From NCBI RefSeq assembly GCF_028640845.1, contig NC_080539.1:108862054-108926053 (forward strand): DNA of 64,000 nucleotides, read 5' to 3'. A program made the translations under genes and the position numbers. Source of the DNA: Ahaetulla prasina. Taxonomy: Eukaryota; Chordata; Lepidosauria; Squamata; Colubridae. Under the pieces are notes generated by a model. It ran no database searches. It was not told the origin of the DNA and worked only from the letters and a program-made list of their open reading frames with translations. Below, in pieces: positions 21,391-33,400 of this stretch (position 1 is its first letter; each line of letters begins with the position of its first letter).

Positions 21391-23240
21391 CCATAGTTTT
21401 GATTATATTCACTTAATGACAGCACTTTATTGAAATAAGAACAAATTTACTGTATTAGCATTTGAGGTATAAAAAGTGGTTAAAAATGGAATGTTCAGGA
21501 TTCTGAGAGTTCTGTAAATTAATGGATTATTAGAGGAGCCACATTTCTTCAAACCTTGATTGCAATATGTTTTTTGTCAATGTTAATATATAACCACAAC
21601 TACTCCCATTTTATGGGTGAGTTCCTGAGCAAATGCTCTTTTTGAAAAAAGGCTTGAATAATATGAACCAACACACTGTTTGGCTTTTGCAACCTATTTG
21701 AATTTTACGGCTTCAGTTCAAGCAATACTTCTTAATATGTATCCTTATATAGTCATCTAATATAAGAATGTCCTGCTTTCAGAAGCAACTTAGAAGCATT
21801 GCTATAGCAAAAATAAATATGAGGGATTTTTTAATCCTTTTTCCGCTAAAAGTGTAGATTTCCATTCAACAGGTTAATTACATTTCTCGCTCTTTTATAC
21901 TTTAAAAACCAAACAAACCCACAAAATACTTCAATTCTAGAGTTCTTGTGAAACCAACACTATAGTTCTAGACAAGTTTACTTTGGTGTATTTTTAGAGT
22001 AAGCCCAGTTAAACATAAACAGATTTCTCTCTGAATAATCATGGGTAAACTTTAGGACATATTCGAGGAACTCTGCAATCTTGGAGTATTTTCAGTCTTT
22101 GAGGCAGGAACCAACAGGATGTCCTATAACTGCCACCTTGTCACATTTGTATCAACTGCATGCAATTTGTCTAAATGTCAGTGATTGAATTAATTATAAA
22201 TTACCTTTTCAATATTTAGCCTGCAAAAGCCACAAAATATAAATAAACACCCTCACTATCACAGAGTCCTCATTTGCCCCCATGTTCCAAAAACCAATAT
22301 TTGAGTAATTCCCCTCTCTGTTACTCACATCTTAAATTTTTTTCATAAAAATGTTACGTAGCTACTACAGCTTTGAACGGTGCAGCATTTTTAAAGAGCA
22401 GCCAAACTCATGCTTGGCAATCAAAGGCAATGGTGTCCCTATCTCACTAAAAAAAGAAAAAGAAAAAGAAAAAAGAGAGAAGCAGAGTTGCAGCAAAATA
22501 GTCTAAATATAGCAAAGAGCATAGAAGTAAAGGAGTGTTCTTTTGGTAGAATCCCCTCATACTTGATAACATCTCTTGTCATCTACCTCTTGACCCCAAG
22601 CACAACAGAAGATGCCAAGGAGGTTCTGTCATGTTCCTGGAAGCTGTTACAGTCCACATGGTACAAACAGGCTCACATTCAGTCAAGAGGGATGAATTTG
22701 GAAACTCTCTGATTCTAGTGATCTTTGTTATAGATAGCGTCAGGCAGAACTGCTCCATAACCTGGTGCTCTTCCTGTTCAAGGACAGTTGTGCCTAGAAG
22801 TGTCTCTACAAAGTTTCATCTTATACACCAATTAAAAGCCTTTTCTGAATTAGAAGGACCTACTCTTACTCATTCATACTATGGTAGCACCCCTACATGG
22901 GACTGCCTTTAAACGGTGTTACAGCCTGCAGTGAATACAGAATGGTTTATCTACTTATGTATACTAGTCAGTTTACTATGGAAAACAATTAGTCCAAGAG
23001 CTGCACTAGTTACAGTTTATTCCTGTGTTCAAAGTGTTGGTTGTCAGCTTTTTGCTCAGCAGCTGGTTTCTTTGGGAGTCTTCTCACAGTAGCCTTCATC
23101 TATTTGATAAATCTGTGTCTCTGCTCTTAGAGACTGTCATATACAGAGACCTTATGGACACACATTCTTTGTTATATTCCCCCCTTTTTAGAATAGCACC
23201 CCTAGGAAATATTACTCTTCCCTATTAATCTGAGGTTCCA
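21391..23240. other. No recognised feature
   Basis: AT-rich, apparently single-copy, with an A/G-rich run at 22447-22485. Frames at 22410-22912 and 23025-23228 show no domain I recognise. Confidence 0.4.
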
Positions 23241-23245
23241 TAACC

Positions 23246-23517
23246 TCTGGTGGCTCAGACTGGTAAGACAGTCTGTTATTAACAGCAGCTGCTTGCAATT
23301 ACTGCAGGTTCAAGTCCCACCAGGCCCAAGGTTGACTCAGCCTTCCATCCTTTATAAGGTAGGTAAAATGAGGACCCAGATTGTTGGGGGCAATAAAAGT
23401 TGACTTTGTATATAATATACAAATGGATGAAGACTATTGCTTGACACAGTGTAAGCCGCCCTGAGTCTTCGGAGAAGGGCGGGATATAAATTCAAATAAA
23501 ATAAATAAATAAATAAG
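23246..23517 (+). mobile_element. tRNA-derived SINE with L2-like tail
   Basis: Head GGTGGCTCAGACTGGTAAG with B box GGTTCAAGTCCCACC. The body reads CAAGGTTGACTCAGCCTTCC and AAAATGAGGACCCAGATTG. The tail GTAAGCCGCCCTGAGTCTTCGG...GGGCGGGATATAAA ends in TAAATAAATAAA. Confidence 0.85.
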
Positions 23518-23945
23518 AGTGCAAAGAAGAGCAACAAAAATGATTAGGGGACTGGAGGCTAAACTATACGATAAACGGTTACAGGAATTGGGAATGTCTA
23601 GTTTAATGAACTGATTTATTTATCAAATTTATTTTCTGCCCATCCCACAGTTCAGGCAACTAGGGTTGATATACCGTAATAGTAATCTTCCAATTTTTGG
23701 AGGGTTATCACAAGAAAAGGGGGTTAGCCTATTCTCCAAAGCGCCTGGTAGCAAGACATGAAATAACAGATGGAAATTTTTAAAAGAGAGAGCCAACCTC
23801 TTTTCTGTCAGTGAGAACAATTAATAAGTGGAACGGCTTGCCTCCAAAAGTTGTAGGCACTCCATCACTGGACGTTTTTAAGAGATTGGAGAGCCATTTG
23901 TCTGAAATGGTAGAGGGTCTCCTGCTCTGTAATTCTGTAAAACCA
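23518..23945 (+). mobile_element. CR1 LINE 3' fragment, with a short insertion
   Basis: Reads AGTGCAAAGAAGAGCAAC and ACTGGAGGCTAAACTATACG. After about 80 bp of other sequence (23612-23695, resembling an L2 tail) it continues with TATTCTCCAAAGCGCC, CAGTGAGAACAATTAATAAG and GGAACGGCTTGCCTCC. Typical CR1 3' region. Confidence 0.75.
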
Positions 23946-24044
23946 TGAAAAATCTCTTTCAGGAACCTTTTGGTATATGAGGGATAGATTGGTTCCTTCT
24001 GACAGGGGAATGCGTGTTAGATATTCTTTCTGCTTTGTCATTGT

Positions 24045-24150
24045 TATTATGGTTTTACCATTTTAAAAGTTGTGTTATTGAATAAGGTTTGTGAGCTGTT
24101 CAGCATCACTTGGTGATTGAAGCAGCATATAAAGCTAATGAAAAAAAAAC
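24045..24150 (+). mobile_element. Possible L2 3' tail
   Basis: GTGAGCTGTTCAGCATCACTT followed by GCAGCATATAAAGCTAATGA and an A-run looks like an L2-type 3' end. Short and uncertain. Confidence 0.4.
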
Positions 24151-26110
24151 AGGCATAGATGGCAACAAAATAATACTGTAGTCCTCTACAAGTTTTCTTG
24201 AACATTTTCTTGATTCAGTAGTTTTACTTTAGACAGACAAATATGGTACTATACACTATTAACATTGTATCAATAATCTCCGTGAACCTAAGTTGTCTAT
24301 TTTTAAGTAATTTTAGGGTTCAACTTTTTCAAGCATTTACTTAGGAATGAGAGAAAATGTTATGGATGAATTTATGACAAGGTCAATGTGGAGTAATGCA
24401 AGTCATAAAATATTTCCAGATTCTGACATTTGTACCTTTGATGAAGAAGCAATAGACTAATGTTTACTGTTGCTATGTGGGAGACTTGCTTCATGGAATA
24501 GAGTTAAATTTTCTTTCCTCTAACCAATAGAGCTGATAGGAATCAAATATTATGTTCTTCAATAAATTGTGTTGGTTCAGTGAATACGCTGATAACACAC
24601 ATAAATTTCATAAACTACATTAAAGTGTCATGGCTTTCCAGCTTAAATTTGTGCATGGGGATTCAGAGATGCAATGCAGGTGTTTTTACATTAGCTAGTT
24701 ATTGCTACATTTGTGATTTATATTTGGATTCAGTTCAAATACTCTCCAAAGTATAACAAAATCTGGTGTTGCCAGGTAACGTCAAATATGTTTACCTATA
24801 TGGATAGTGCCTAAACTACAAATTCTTAATATAGCTAGTTTTTAATTCTCCATAAATTATAGGCCTGTCATGACAGAAGTGATGTTATTGTAGTCATCAG
24901 GAAGAAAAGGGCAATCTTTTTGAGAAACAGTCTGTTTTATGAGTGAATCAGTCTGTCTTTCTCCCTTTCTGTATATATTGGGAAAGGTTTATTTATTCAT
25001 GCTTAATTTTACATTCTACTTTTCTTCCAAGAGCTCAAGGTGGCCTATATCATTTTACTCTCACACCCTCTGGGGTATGTTGGTCTGAAAGAAGGTGGCT
25101 GATAGAGCTATCAGTACTTGTGATTTGAGAGCAAAATGGAGATCAGCAATGTCCTGAATTCCTTAAAGCAGCTGCTACACACAAACACAAACACACACAC
25201 ACACCCTCAGATTATGAGGTTTCATTTTTCCAACTGGAGAATTAGTGCTTTGTTTAAGAAGTTGCAGGTCGATGCTATGTTACATACTGTCCACATAACA
25301 CAGCCCTAGTGACAAACCCAAAATCAGACAATGAGCTTCCATAGCTGAGGTGGACTTTAACCTGAAGGTGAATGTGAGAACTCACGTATCAGGACTGTTA
25401 AATGGGGATTAGCAATTGTATGGATAATCGTTGAACTCATTAAATTCACTGGATAGATAACTATGCTAGTCTGTTGTAGCACGAAAGAACAGGCTTCATA
25501 TTATTTTTTTAAAGTAAGGAGAATTTTCACAAGAAGTTAGTGGTCACTTACTGTATGATTTTATCAACATTTTTTATCTTTTTTTTGAATCACATTAAAT
25601 CTTTATGGTAAAATGTTTGCACCGCTTTGCTATATAGATTCAGGTAGCTTTGTTTATACACACAACTGCTAAGACATTAACTTTCATGGCACATTGTGGA
25701 GGGGAAACCTATTTTCAGAAGTAGATGGTGAATCATAATAAGGTTATTTTAGTGGCGGTACTGTTTTTGGAACGCATTCTCCAAAGAGGCTTAACTGGTA
25801 TCTGTCTTATGTTTTCGGCACCAGGTAAAACCCATTTAATTGGCCTACACATTTTAGTTATTATAAATATTATTAATGTTAATGTTTTAAAGCAGGAATA
25901 CATTTGAGGAGATGTGTCGTTGCTTAAAAGAAAATATTAATACTTCCCAGCCCTGAAACATTCTTCTGACTACAATTTTATCATGAACTGTGAGCAGTTG
26001 TTTTTCAAGTGTTCTGAAACCAAGTTAGACATTTTTGTTCACTTGCTTGTCACACTAAAAATGGGTATCTGATTTTATTTTGATAGTAACTAGATCAAGA
26101 CTGAGTACTT
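24151..26110. other. No recognised feature apart from a short CA run
   Basis: AT-rich, apparently single-copy. CA-rich microsatellite at about 25178-25205. Confidence 0.4.
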
Positions 26111-26113
26111 GAG

Positions 26114-26335
26114 TGTGGTGGTTCAGTGGTTAGAATGCAGTATTGCAGACTAATTCTGCTGACTGCTAGCAGTTCAATTCCCACCAGCTCAAGGTTAACT
26201 CAAGCCTTCCATCCTTTGAGGTTGGTAAAATGATGACCCAGATTGTTAGGGGTAAGATGCTGTCTCTATAAACTGCTTAGAGAGGGCTGTAAAGCACTGT
26301 GAAGTGACATATAGGTGCTATTGCTACTTAAAGTA
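26114..26335 (+). mobile_element. tRNA-derived SINE with L2-like tail
   Basis: Head GTGGTGGTTCAGTGGTTAG with B box near 26170 (GTTCAATTCCCACC). Body CTCAAGGTTAACTCAAGCC and AAAATGATGACCCAGATTG. Tail AACTGCTTAGAGAGGGCTG...GCTATTGCTACTT. Confidence 0.85.
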
Positions 26336-27008
26336 AGGACTATCAGATCTAGTTGCAAAAATCTGTATCACCATGAGATGGCAGCAAGGAGTTTTCTGTA
26401 TTTCTTGGCTGCCATTTCTTGGGGATCAAGATTTTACAATTGAGATATGGTAGCCCTTACTGCAGACTTCACTATACAATGTTCCTGGCAAGAGGTGTGA
26501 AAGCTAGATAAAATGTAGAAATCTGTCAATGTTTAAAAATCAGATTTTTCTTTGTTGTTGTTGTTTTGTTTTGTTTTTGTTTCCCATGTCTCCACCCTCT
26601 CCCAGATATGAATTCTGTCCAGTTCTAGGTCTTGTGATGAAATAATAAATGCATTATATTCTACTAAAAAACTAGAGTGTACATTGGTTACTTTCTTAAA
26701 TGGAAGGCATGAAGAAAAGGAAGTGATCTTGGAGAGAAGCAAATATTAAGAGATAGTGGTACCAAGTGGGGGGGAAAAAAGGAAAAGGAAAGGACCAGAA
26801 CAGAAAAAAAGAAAGAAATTATGACAATCATTCTCTACTTAAGTACCCAGAGGTCCTGTTATTGTATCTCTTTGCTGTCATCTAGTGGTCCTTGGTATTC
26901 TTCCAGTCTAGTCTTAACTTCATTGTTAGGTACCCCTGAATTCATAGTAGCAAATAAAAACCAATCCACAATTAGTTTCCAGCTGGTGCACTAACATTTC
27001 ATATGAAA
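26336..27008. other. No recognised feature
   Basis: AT-rich; poly-T/G low complexity at 26548-26582 and a purine-rich run at 26768-26820. Confidence 0.4.
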
Positions 27009-27594
27009 ATTATTTATTTATTTATTTATTTATTATTCACATTTTTATACCGCCCTTCTCCGAAGACTCAGGGCAGTGTACAGCAAATAAAACAACAATA
27101 ATACAAAAAACCATTTAAAATACCATAACCAAATTAAAAAACTTATTAAACTGCTGTATACTTAAAACTATTAGAATAAAAATACAAAGATAAAACCCCC
27201 ATTTAAAAACCCGCTAAAATCCCTAATTATTAAAATCAATCAATCAGGCCAGCCCCGCTTGGTGGAAAAAGAAAGTCTTGAGCTCGCGTTTAAAGGTCCG
27301 AAGATCAGGGAGAAGACGGAGTCCCACCAGCAGCTCGTTCCACAGAGCCGGAGGCCCCACAGAGAACGCTCTTCCCCTGGGGGCCGCCAGCCGACATTGG
27401 TTGGCTGACGGCACCCTAAGGAGGCCCTCCCTGTGAGAGCGCACTGGACGCACCGGACAATGGGAGGGAACTGGCGGCAGCAGGCGGTCCCGTAAATATC
27501 CCGGTCCGATGCCATGGAGTGCTTTAAAGGTGATAACCAACACCTTGAAGCGCACCCGGAAGACCACCGGCAACCAATGCAGCCCACGCAATTA
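27009..27594 (-). mobile_element. L2 LINE 3' end, antisense, with an open C-terminal frame
   Basis: On the minus strand a 115-codon open frame (27244-27591) carries L2 ORF2 C-terminal motifs: LHWLPVVFRVRFKVLVITFK, ALHGIGPGYL, GRAFSVGPPALWNELL and FKRELKTFFFHQAGLA. Its 3' end has the CTGAGTCTTCGGAGAAGGGCGG motif and TAAATAAATA tail. This is the best preserved L2 end in the window. Confidence 0.92.
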
Positions 27595-28594
27595 ATTAAA
27601 ATAGGAGGGAAATAAATAAATGAGGAATAGAACAGAAATATGTTAAGACATACCTAAAAAGTTCTTATTTTCTATTGTTCTTTCAAAAATTACTAGGAAT
27701 TTATATGGGTTTAGAAGATCTAACAGGTTCAGGCCTAATTAATTATGGAATATAGACCACTAGGGAATTACCAACCTATAGGCTGAACTGAGAAGTAAAA
27801 AAAAAAAATGCCAGAAGGCGACAATGGAAAACCAGTTCCATGTTGTTTCCAAGAAAACATGGCAGATGTACATGACCATGAGCAAAGTTAGATTTAAATC
27901 TATTCCATTTCTTAAACATGCCAACTATAATACAAATTATTTTGGATTTGTTTTATATATTTTGGTATCATATTGTCTTTTTTATATATTGTCCTTAATA
28001 TCCTTATTTTCAAAAGAAGGTTGCAACTTTTGTAAGCAATTCTGCCATGCTGCCACTGGACAGAAGACTCAGATAGAAGGGAGGAAAGGCAGCACAGATA
28101 CCTGCAATATTCTTTGCAGCCTACTTTTCCACACGATCTTGATAGTTTTTACTGAAGGATAGTTTCAGGGCAGAGATTGGTAAATCCCCTGCCATCTTTT
28201 CTCTCTCTCACCCAGTATTATTTAAAACTGACCATCAGTCGCTTTTCTGAATATGTGATGGGGATGGGTTGGGTATTTTGTTTTAATTTTAAATGTGTGT
28301 GTGTTTGTGTGGCCTTGGAAATTTCAGTCTTTTGATTGAGATGCTATGGAAGCTGGAGAGACTGTTAACCTCTCAGAGACAATGTCAGTAGATTTCTCCT
28401 GATAGCAGGTCGTATCTGACTAATGTAGCATCAATAGGAAGTTAGGAGAAATGATACTAGATAATTTTCTGTTGCCTACCAATAACTTTTCTTAATAGGA
28501 GAAGCCTAAGACTTATGATCGTTGGTTCTTTTGTTTTATAAAGTCAAAAAAACCCCTATCCAAGCAAATGATTTTTTGAAAAGATTGTAACCGC
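27595..28594. other. No recognised feature
   Basis: AT-rich. A 112-codon frame at 27824-28162 (plus) has a hydrophobic centre but no recognisable family, codon pattern or splice signals; probably random. Confidence 0.35.
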
Positions 28595-28644
28595 TCCTTC
28601 CTTCCTTCCTTCCTCCCTCCCTCCCTCCCTCCCTCCCTCCCTCC
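28595..28644. repeat. (TTCC)n/(TCCC)n microsatellite
   Basis: Pure pyrimidine run, TTCC units passing into TCCC units. Confidence 0.97.
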
Positions 28645-28784
28645 CATAGAAACTGTTCAATAATAACAATGCACTGAGGGAAGGCAAGCTCCTCTGGCAA
28701 AGCAGGGAAACAGAGCTCAGATCCTGAAGCCCCAGTGCAGTTTCCTTCTTCACGGAGCTGAATTCTGCAGACAAGTTTCTTGTT

Positions 28785-29106
28785 CTTTTTTTATTTTTTT
28801 TATTTATTTTTTATTTATTTGTCACAACGGTATATATAAGCATAAGCATGAAATAACTATACAATATATAAGCATATATATAAGCATAAGTATGTAATAA
28901 CTATATTAATTAGATATAATGAAAGGAAACAATAGGACAGGAACGGTAGGCACGCTTGTGCTCTTACGCACGCCCCTTACGGACCTCTTAGGAATGGGGT
29001 GAGGTCAATAGTAGACAGTTTTTGGTTAAAGCTTTGGGGATTTTGAGAAGAGACCACAGAGTCAGGTAGTGTGTTCCAAGTATTAATAACTCTGTTACTA
29101 ATACTG
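28785..29106 (-). mobile_element. L3/CR1-type LINE 3' end, antisense, with ATAAA tail
   Basis: The minus strand reads the L3 C-terminus (INTWNTLPDSVVSSQNPQSF, ending LTPFLRGP), then a 3' UTR closely matching that of copy 1 (GGGGCGTGCGTAAGAGCAC, then the TATATAAGCATA series and GTTGTGACAAATAAATAAA). The upstream side abuts a trinucleotide microsatellite. Confidence 0.9.
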
Positions 29107-29160
29107 CTGCTGCTACTACTACTACTACTACTACTAATAATAATACATAATACATAATAA
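29107..29160. repeat. (TAC)n/(TAA)n microsatellite
   Basis: TGC, TAC and TAA units in series at the 5' junction of the antisense L3 fragment. Confidence 0.9.
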
Positions 29161-29164
29161 TAAT

Positions 29165-29275
29165 TCCATCTGCTTAATGACCACAACCACAAACAGGAGC
29201 ATCAAGCAGTCATTGGGCAAAATAGTCACACAGGTGTCATGCTTAACAACTGCTTTGCTCAATGACTGAGGCTCC
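29165..29275. mobile_element. Fragment related to the TA-flanked MITE
   Basis: TGCTTAATGACCACAACC, AGCAGTCATTGGGCAAAAT and GCTTAACAACTGC resemble the body of the MITEs at 15328 and 56421. Partial and diverged. Confidence 0.5.
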
Positions 29276-29606
29276 AGAGCCAATTGATCCAGTCCCAGCT
29301 CCTACCCTACCCTTTGGAGGATCCTTTTGTATCCCCTGAGGTGAGACCCACACCTAGCCTCCTGATCTTCCATAAAACCTGAAAACCTGGCTCTGGGGCC
29401 CCAAAGGGAGTGCACCATTCGGGATGTGGCTATTGGGTTAAGAAAAGACCTATCTCTTCCCGTGTACTTTATACTCCACTCCTCCTCACCACTTTACTTA
29501 TTATTGCTGTTGTTATTTATTGTTTTGTTATTTTAATGTCTATCAGTTTTAAAGTTTGTAAGCCTTTATAGGTGGCACATAAATCTAATAAATAAATAAT
29601 AATATA
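29276..29606 (+). mobile_element. L2 LINE 3' end
   Basis: Plus-strand L2-like C-terminal remnants (FHKTLKTWLWGPKGSAPFG) and a 3' end GTAAGCCTTTATAGGTGGCA...AAATCTAATAAATAAATAA. Confidence 0.7.
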
Positions 29607-29679
29607 TAAGACATTATGGTTTTAAGTCGCAGCCTGTACTGGTAGGAAGATCTATGTATAATCATAGAGATGAGGGGCG

Positions 29680-29750
29680 GGGAACTATGACTCTGAAATT
29701 CTGGGAGTTGACGTCCACAAGTTATAAAAGGCCATGTTTCCTCATACCTG
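29680..29750. mobile_element. Probable relic of a hAT MITE
   Basis: Contains TTCTGGGAGTTGACGTCCAC, the core motif of the MITEs at 12365, 30362 and 49212. Ends not clear. Confidence 0.45.
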
Positions 29751-29773
29751 TTATAGATTGAGGATCACAAACA

Positions 29774-29855
29774 CTTCTTTAACATATCAGAGCTACAGTT
29801 CTACACTATCAAAGTGTTGATAGTGTAGAACTGTAGCTCTGATATGTTAAAGAAG
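29774..29855. repeat. Perfect inverted repeat, 39-bp arms with 4-nt loop
   Basis: The arm at 29774-29812 is the exact reverse complement of 29817-29855, with AGTG between. Bases outside the arms do not pair. It has no MITE-like ends or obvious target duplication. Confidence 0.95.
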
Positions 29856-29859
29856 GATT

Positions 29860-30353
29860 CCTTATGACTGGAGGAATAACATAGAGCTTGTTTTGCTCAC
29901 CCAAAACTAAGAACATTTATGTGGGATGCTTTTCAGTATTTTTCTTCTGCTTATTCCTGCTGTCAAAATAGCTGGAGAGAAAATCCCTTCCCCCTCTTTT
30001 TTTTTTTCTATGCTAAGTACAACAGGCACCAAGTAATGTCCAGGCCAATTGTCCAGGCTTCTCTTACATTTATAGAGGATGGAGGAAAAAAAGATGAAAA
30101 AATATTCATATATTCATACTGGATGTCTGTTTTCAACTTTCCAAAATAGCTAAACAATCTTTAAAAATATGTACATGAGGAAGCCTACAAATAGATATAT
30201 ACAATGTAAATAATACTAAATAAACAGAACAAATAAGATATAGAAGAAAATGTGACAGCAAAAATTATGGGCTTGATACATTTTTTTCATGTAAATGAAC
30301 AGGTTGGGGGGTGGGGATATTTCTCCCCCTTAGTCCAAAGTAACCATCCATTT
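29860..30353. other. No recognised feature
   Basis: AT-rich; T-run near 29998-30008. Confidence 0.4.
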
Positions 30354-30361
30354 ACCTAGGT

Positions 30362-30461
30362 CAGGGGTCTGCAAATTTGGCTCTTTTAAGACTTGTGGAC
30401 TTCAACTCCCAGAGGAACTCAAGTCCACAAGTCTTAAAAGAGCCAAGTTTGCAGACCCCTG
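30362..30461. mobile_element. Foldback hAT MITE, 100 bp
   Basis: Arms of 41 bp (30362-30402 and 30421-30461) pair with a single mismatch around an 18-nt spacer. The ends are CAGGGGTCTGCAAA and TTTGCAGACCCCTG. Flanking 8-bp sites are ACCTAGGT (30354-30361) and ACCTAGGG (30462-30469). Confidence 0.92.
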
Positions 30462-30469
30462 ACCTAGGG

Positions 30470-33400
30470 GATGTCATGAGTGATGTCCTATAAAAAGATA
30501 AGATGAAACATCTAAAGACATAATAGTCTAAAAACAAAGTCTGATTCTGCATCACATATAATGATATTACTTAATGCTTCTACTACAATGCATGTGAAAA
30601 TCAGTCTCAAGACCAGAATAAGTATTAGTTACTGGGTCACAGGTAAATTAACACATGCATGGACACAGACACACAAAAGCAGCAAACCAACAAACAAAAA
30701 GTAGCTGCATTAATTATTCTACTTCAAGACTACAATGTTTTATTTACTGTATTGTTTGTTGCAAATTTGGGGGAAATGTCTGTTATATGTCTCTTGAGTC
30801 TTTATTTTTCATCTAATTCCTTAGTAAATAGAAGAAGCTGTTTATTGATTGATTTTTATCAGAGAATCTCTTCAAATTGTAGATATTGTAATTGTAATAT
30901 ATACTATTATTTCTCCATGTAAAATGACAGAAAATAAGACTTATTGAATGAAATGGAATATATTTCAGAAAATATGTGTTTTAGCTCTTTCATTGTTACA
31001 CTATTATCCTTTTAAATTCTCAACTGTGTTAATTTTAAAAACTTTTATCTAAATAAAACACAGAAAATTCCACCGCTAATGTCTTTAAATCTTTCTATTG
31101 CATGCTATATATTATCTGAATAAATTACAGCTGAAATATTGGCTTTATCTGCTGTAAAAGTGTGTTTCTGCTGACAGTGCAGTTTTCTCAAAGTTAGTCC
31201 TCAACTGATCCTCAGATGAACTTAATACAGCAATCTTTCCAGAAATGATAAAATAAATGTCTTCTTTCTGACAGGAAAATACTTTATAAGTTAAATATGA
31301 ATACTGTAAGGTGATTACTTCACTTCACTTTCATGCAAGGCAAAGCAGGACTATTAGGTTGACCACAAAAGAAACTTTTGTTCTTTCAGAAAAAGAAGAA
31401 ACCATTATTCATTTTAAATGTATTCCATTAATTTATTCATGATGAATAAACTACTTGAATACATGAACATTGTTTTCTGGAAAGAACATTACCAAATATC
31501 ATTTTTGGTTTACACAGGAAATTTAAGGTTCTCATGAAGTCTGCCCACTAGAAGAAAATGTGACCACATACCAGTAGTCTGTTCACCACAACTTGTTTTT
31601 CCCCTGTTGTTTTTCTGGTTTCTTCACCCATAAGCCAAAGCCTCATAGTCTGAAACTCAAAAGTTGTTTTTTAATTGTCCTAATTTAAAAAGGAGGAAAT
31701 ATTAGATCCAATTATTGTGTTTTGCAAAAACTAGGAGAGGTCCAGTGAAAGGACAGTGCAGCCACCCCACACCCCCAATTTCTGCCTCACTCTTGTGGAC
31801 AAGTGAGTGCATTTCCCTTTTTCTTCCTGTCTTCCTGCACTCACCTACTGTATATCCAGGAAAAGTGATGGTTTACAGTTGGATAAAGAGTTAAATCCCA
31901 TCCTAAATTCAAAGCCAATTTTGAAACATTCCTACGTTCCATCTTCCTCACCAATACATTTTGTACAAATATTCTTGCAGATGCAGATAAGATACTATGT
32001 GGAAGAATAAAAAGAATAGAAGACACACAACTCCAGGATTTTCACTTGCTGAAACTGTTGTATTTCACTAGCAATGCTGCTGAATTTAGAAAATACCAGC
32101 AGCTGATAAGTGATAAATATTAATGTTGGATGTCTACCACCATTCATTTAAATGAAATCTCTTCTTAGTTACTTTTCAAAACTGCACCCGACTCTCTTTG
32201 TATGCTTTTCTTCCCTTGCTCTGACCCCAAGTAACAGGAGTAGCTATCTTTATAGTAAATCTTCGTCCAACAGTGGATAATTTTACATTACCTGATTAAT
32301 TTGTAATGATGATAAGCTATTATCTCACATGCTGATTAAAAATCTGCTGATTTTATCAGCATCATCTCGTCTGATCATTCTCTTCTACCCAAATGTTCAT
32401 TGTTTCCAAATGCAAGTTTAGTGCCTGTGATTGTTGCTTTGGAAGACAAATTGTTGATAGAAGCAAAGTAGAGGCCTTTTAAATAATTGCATAAAGTTCC
32501 AGGTAGCACTTCACCCTTGTAATCTTTGAGCACACTTGCAAGAAGCAAGCCCACATCTGCAAAGGGAAGAGTGACTTAAGTGTATATGAGTTCTGAATGG
32601 ATTTTTGCAGCAGTCACCAGAGGTCGCACCTCTCACAGTTTTAGAGCTCTGTGCAAACAACTGAAAATTCAGAAGGAGAGGGAAAACCTTGGAGAAAATT
32701 GAATTGAGTAGGTAATGCCCAGAGAAGTCCTTTCTCTTTCTTAAATAATTATCCGTTCATTTGGGCAAATGGGAAAATGAAACTATTTTCAGTTTGTAAC
32801 TTTTTTACTCATGGATCCTGAAGAATCTGTTTTCTTGATTCATACTCTTTTTTCAATCTCAGGGAGATATAAATAAAACATATATAGGTATTCTTGCAGT
32901 GTCTAGGCTACTTCTGTATGAAAATACAGTTTTCCTATTAAGTCTGGATCTTTGATTGCAAGCAAGCATAATCTGAAAATGTAATCCTATGCCAACTTCA
33001 TTGATGGGGATATGGTTCCCCAAGGCCATTTCTCATAAGTGATAGAGACTGTTACCTAAATATCACTGTAATCAATCAGCTCAGTAATTTTAGAGGATGC
33101 TAGTAAGGTACCAATGCAAGTCAGTGTATATAAGACAACAATAGATAAAAACTTTGCCGTGCAAATGTAGACTCTGGAGTTTGATTTCTGAATGCCAATT
33201 TGGACATCCATCAGAATCAAACAACAAGCAAGTACAAATAACTTCCCCATTCCACTGTAAGTGCGGGAACAAAAGAGAAATCAGGAGAAATTGGTTTATT
33301 TTAGCCTTCCTATTGGACAGATGACTGAATTTATTAGCATTCAATGAGATAACACATATACAACACTTAAATATTTTCATTGGATACATTTAATCCTGAT

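Noticed and set aside
27824..28162. 112-codon frame with hydrophobic middle
   Set aside because: No family, no splice or promoter context, AT-rich composition equal to its surroundings.
33056..33250. 64-codon minus-strand frame starting with a signal-peptide-like segment, considered as RSPO3 exon 2 or a separate secreted protein
   Set aside because: It lacks the furin-like Cys pattern of RSPO3 exon 2 and matches nothing I know. Kept only as a possible cryptic exon.
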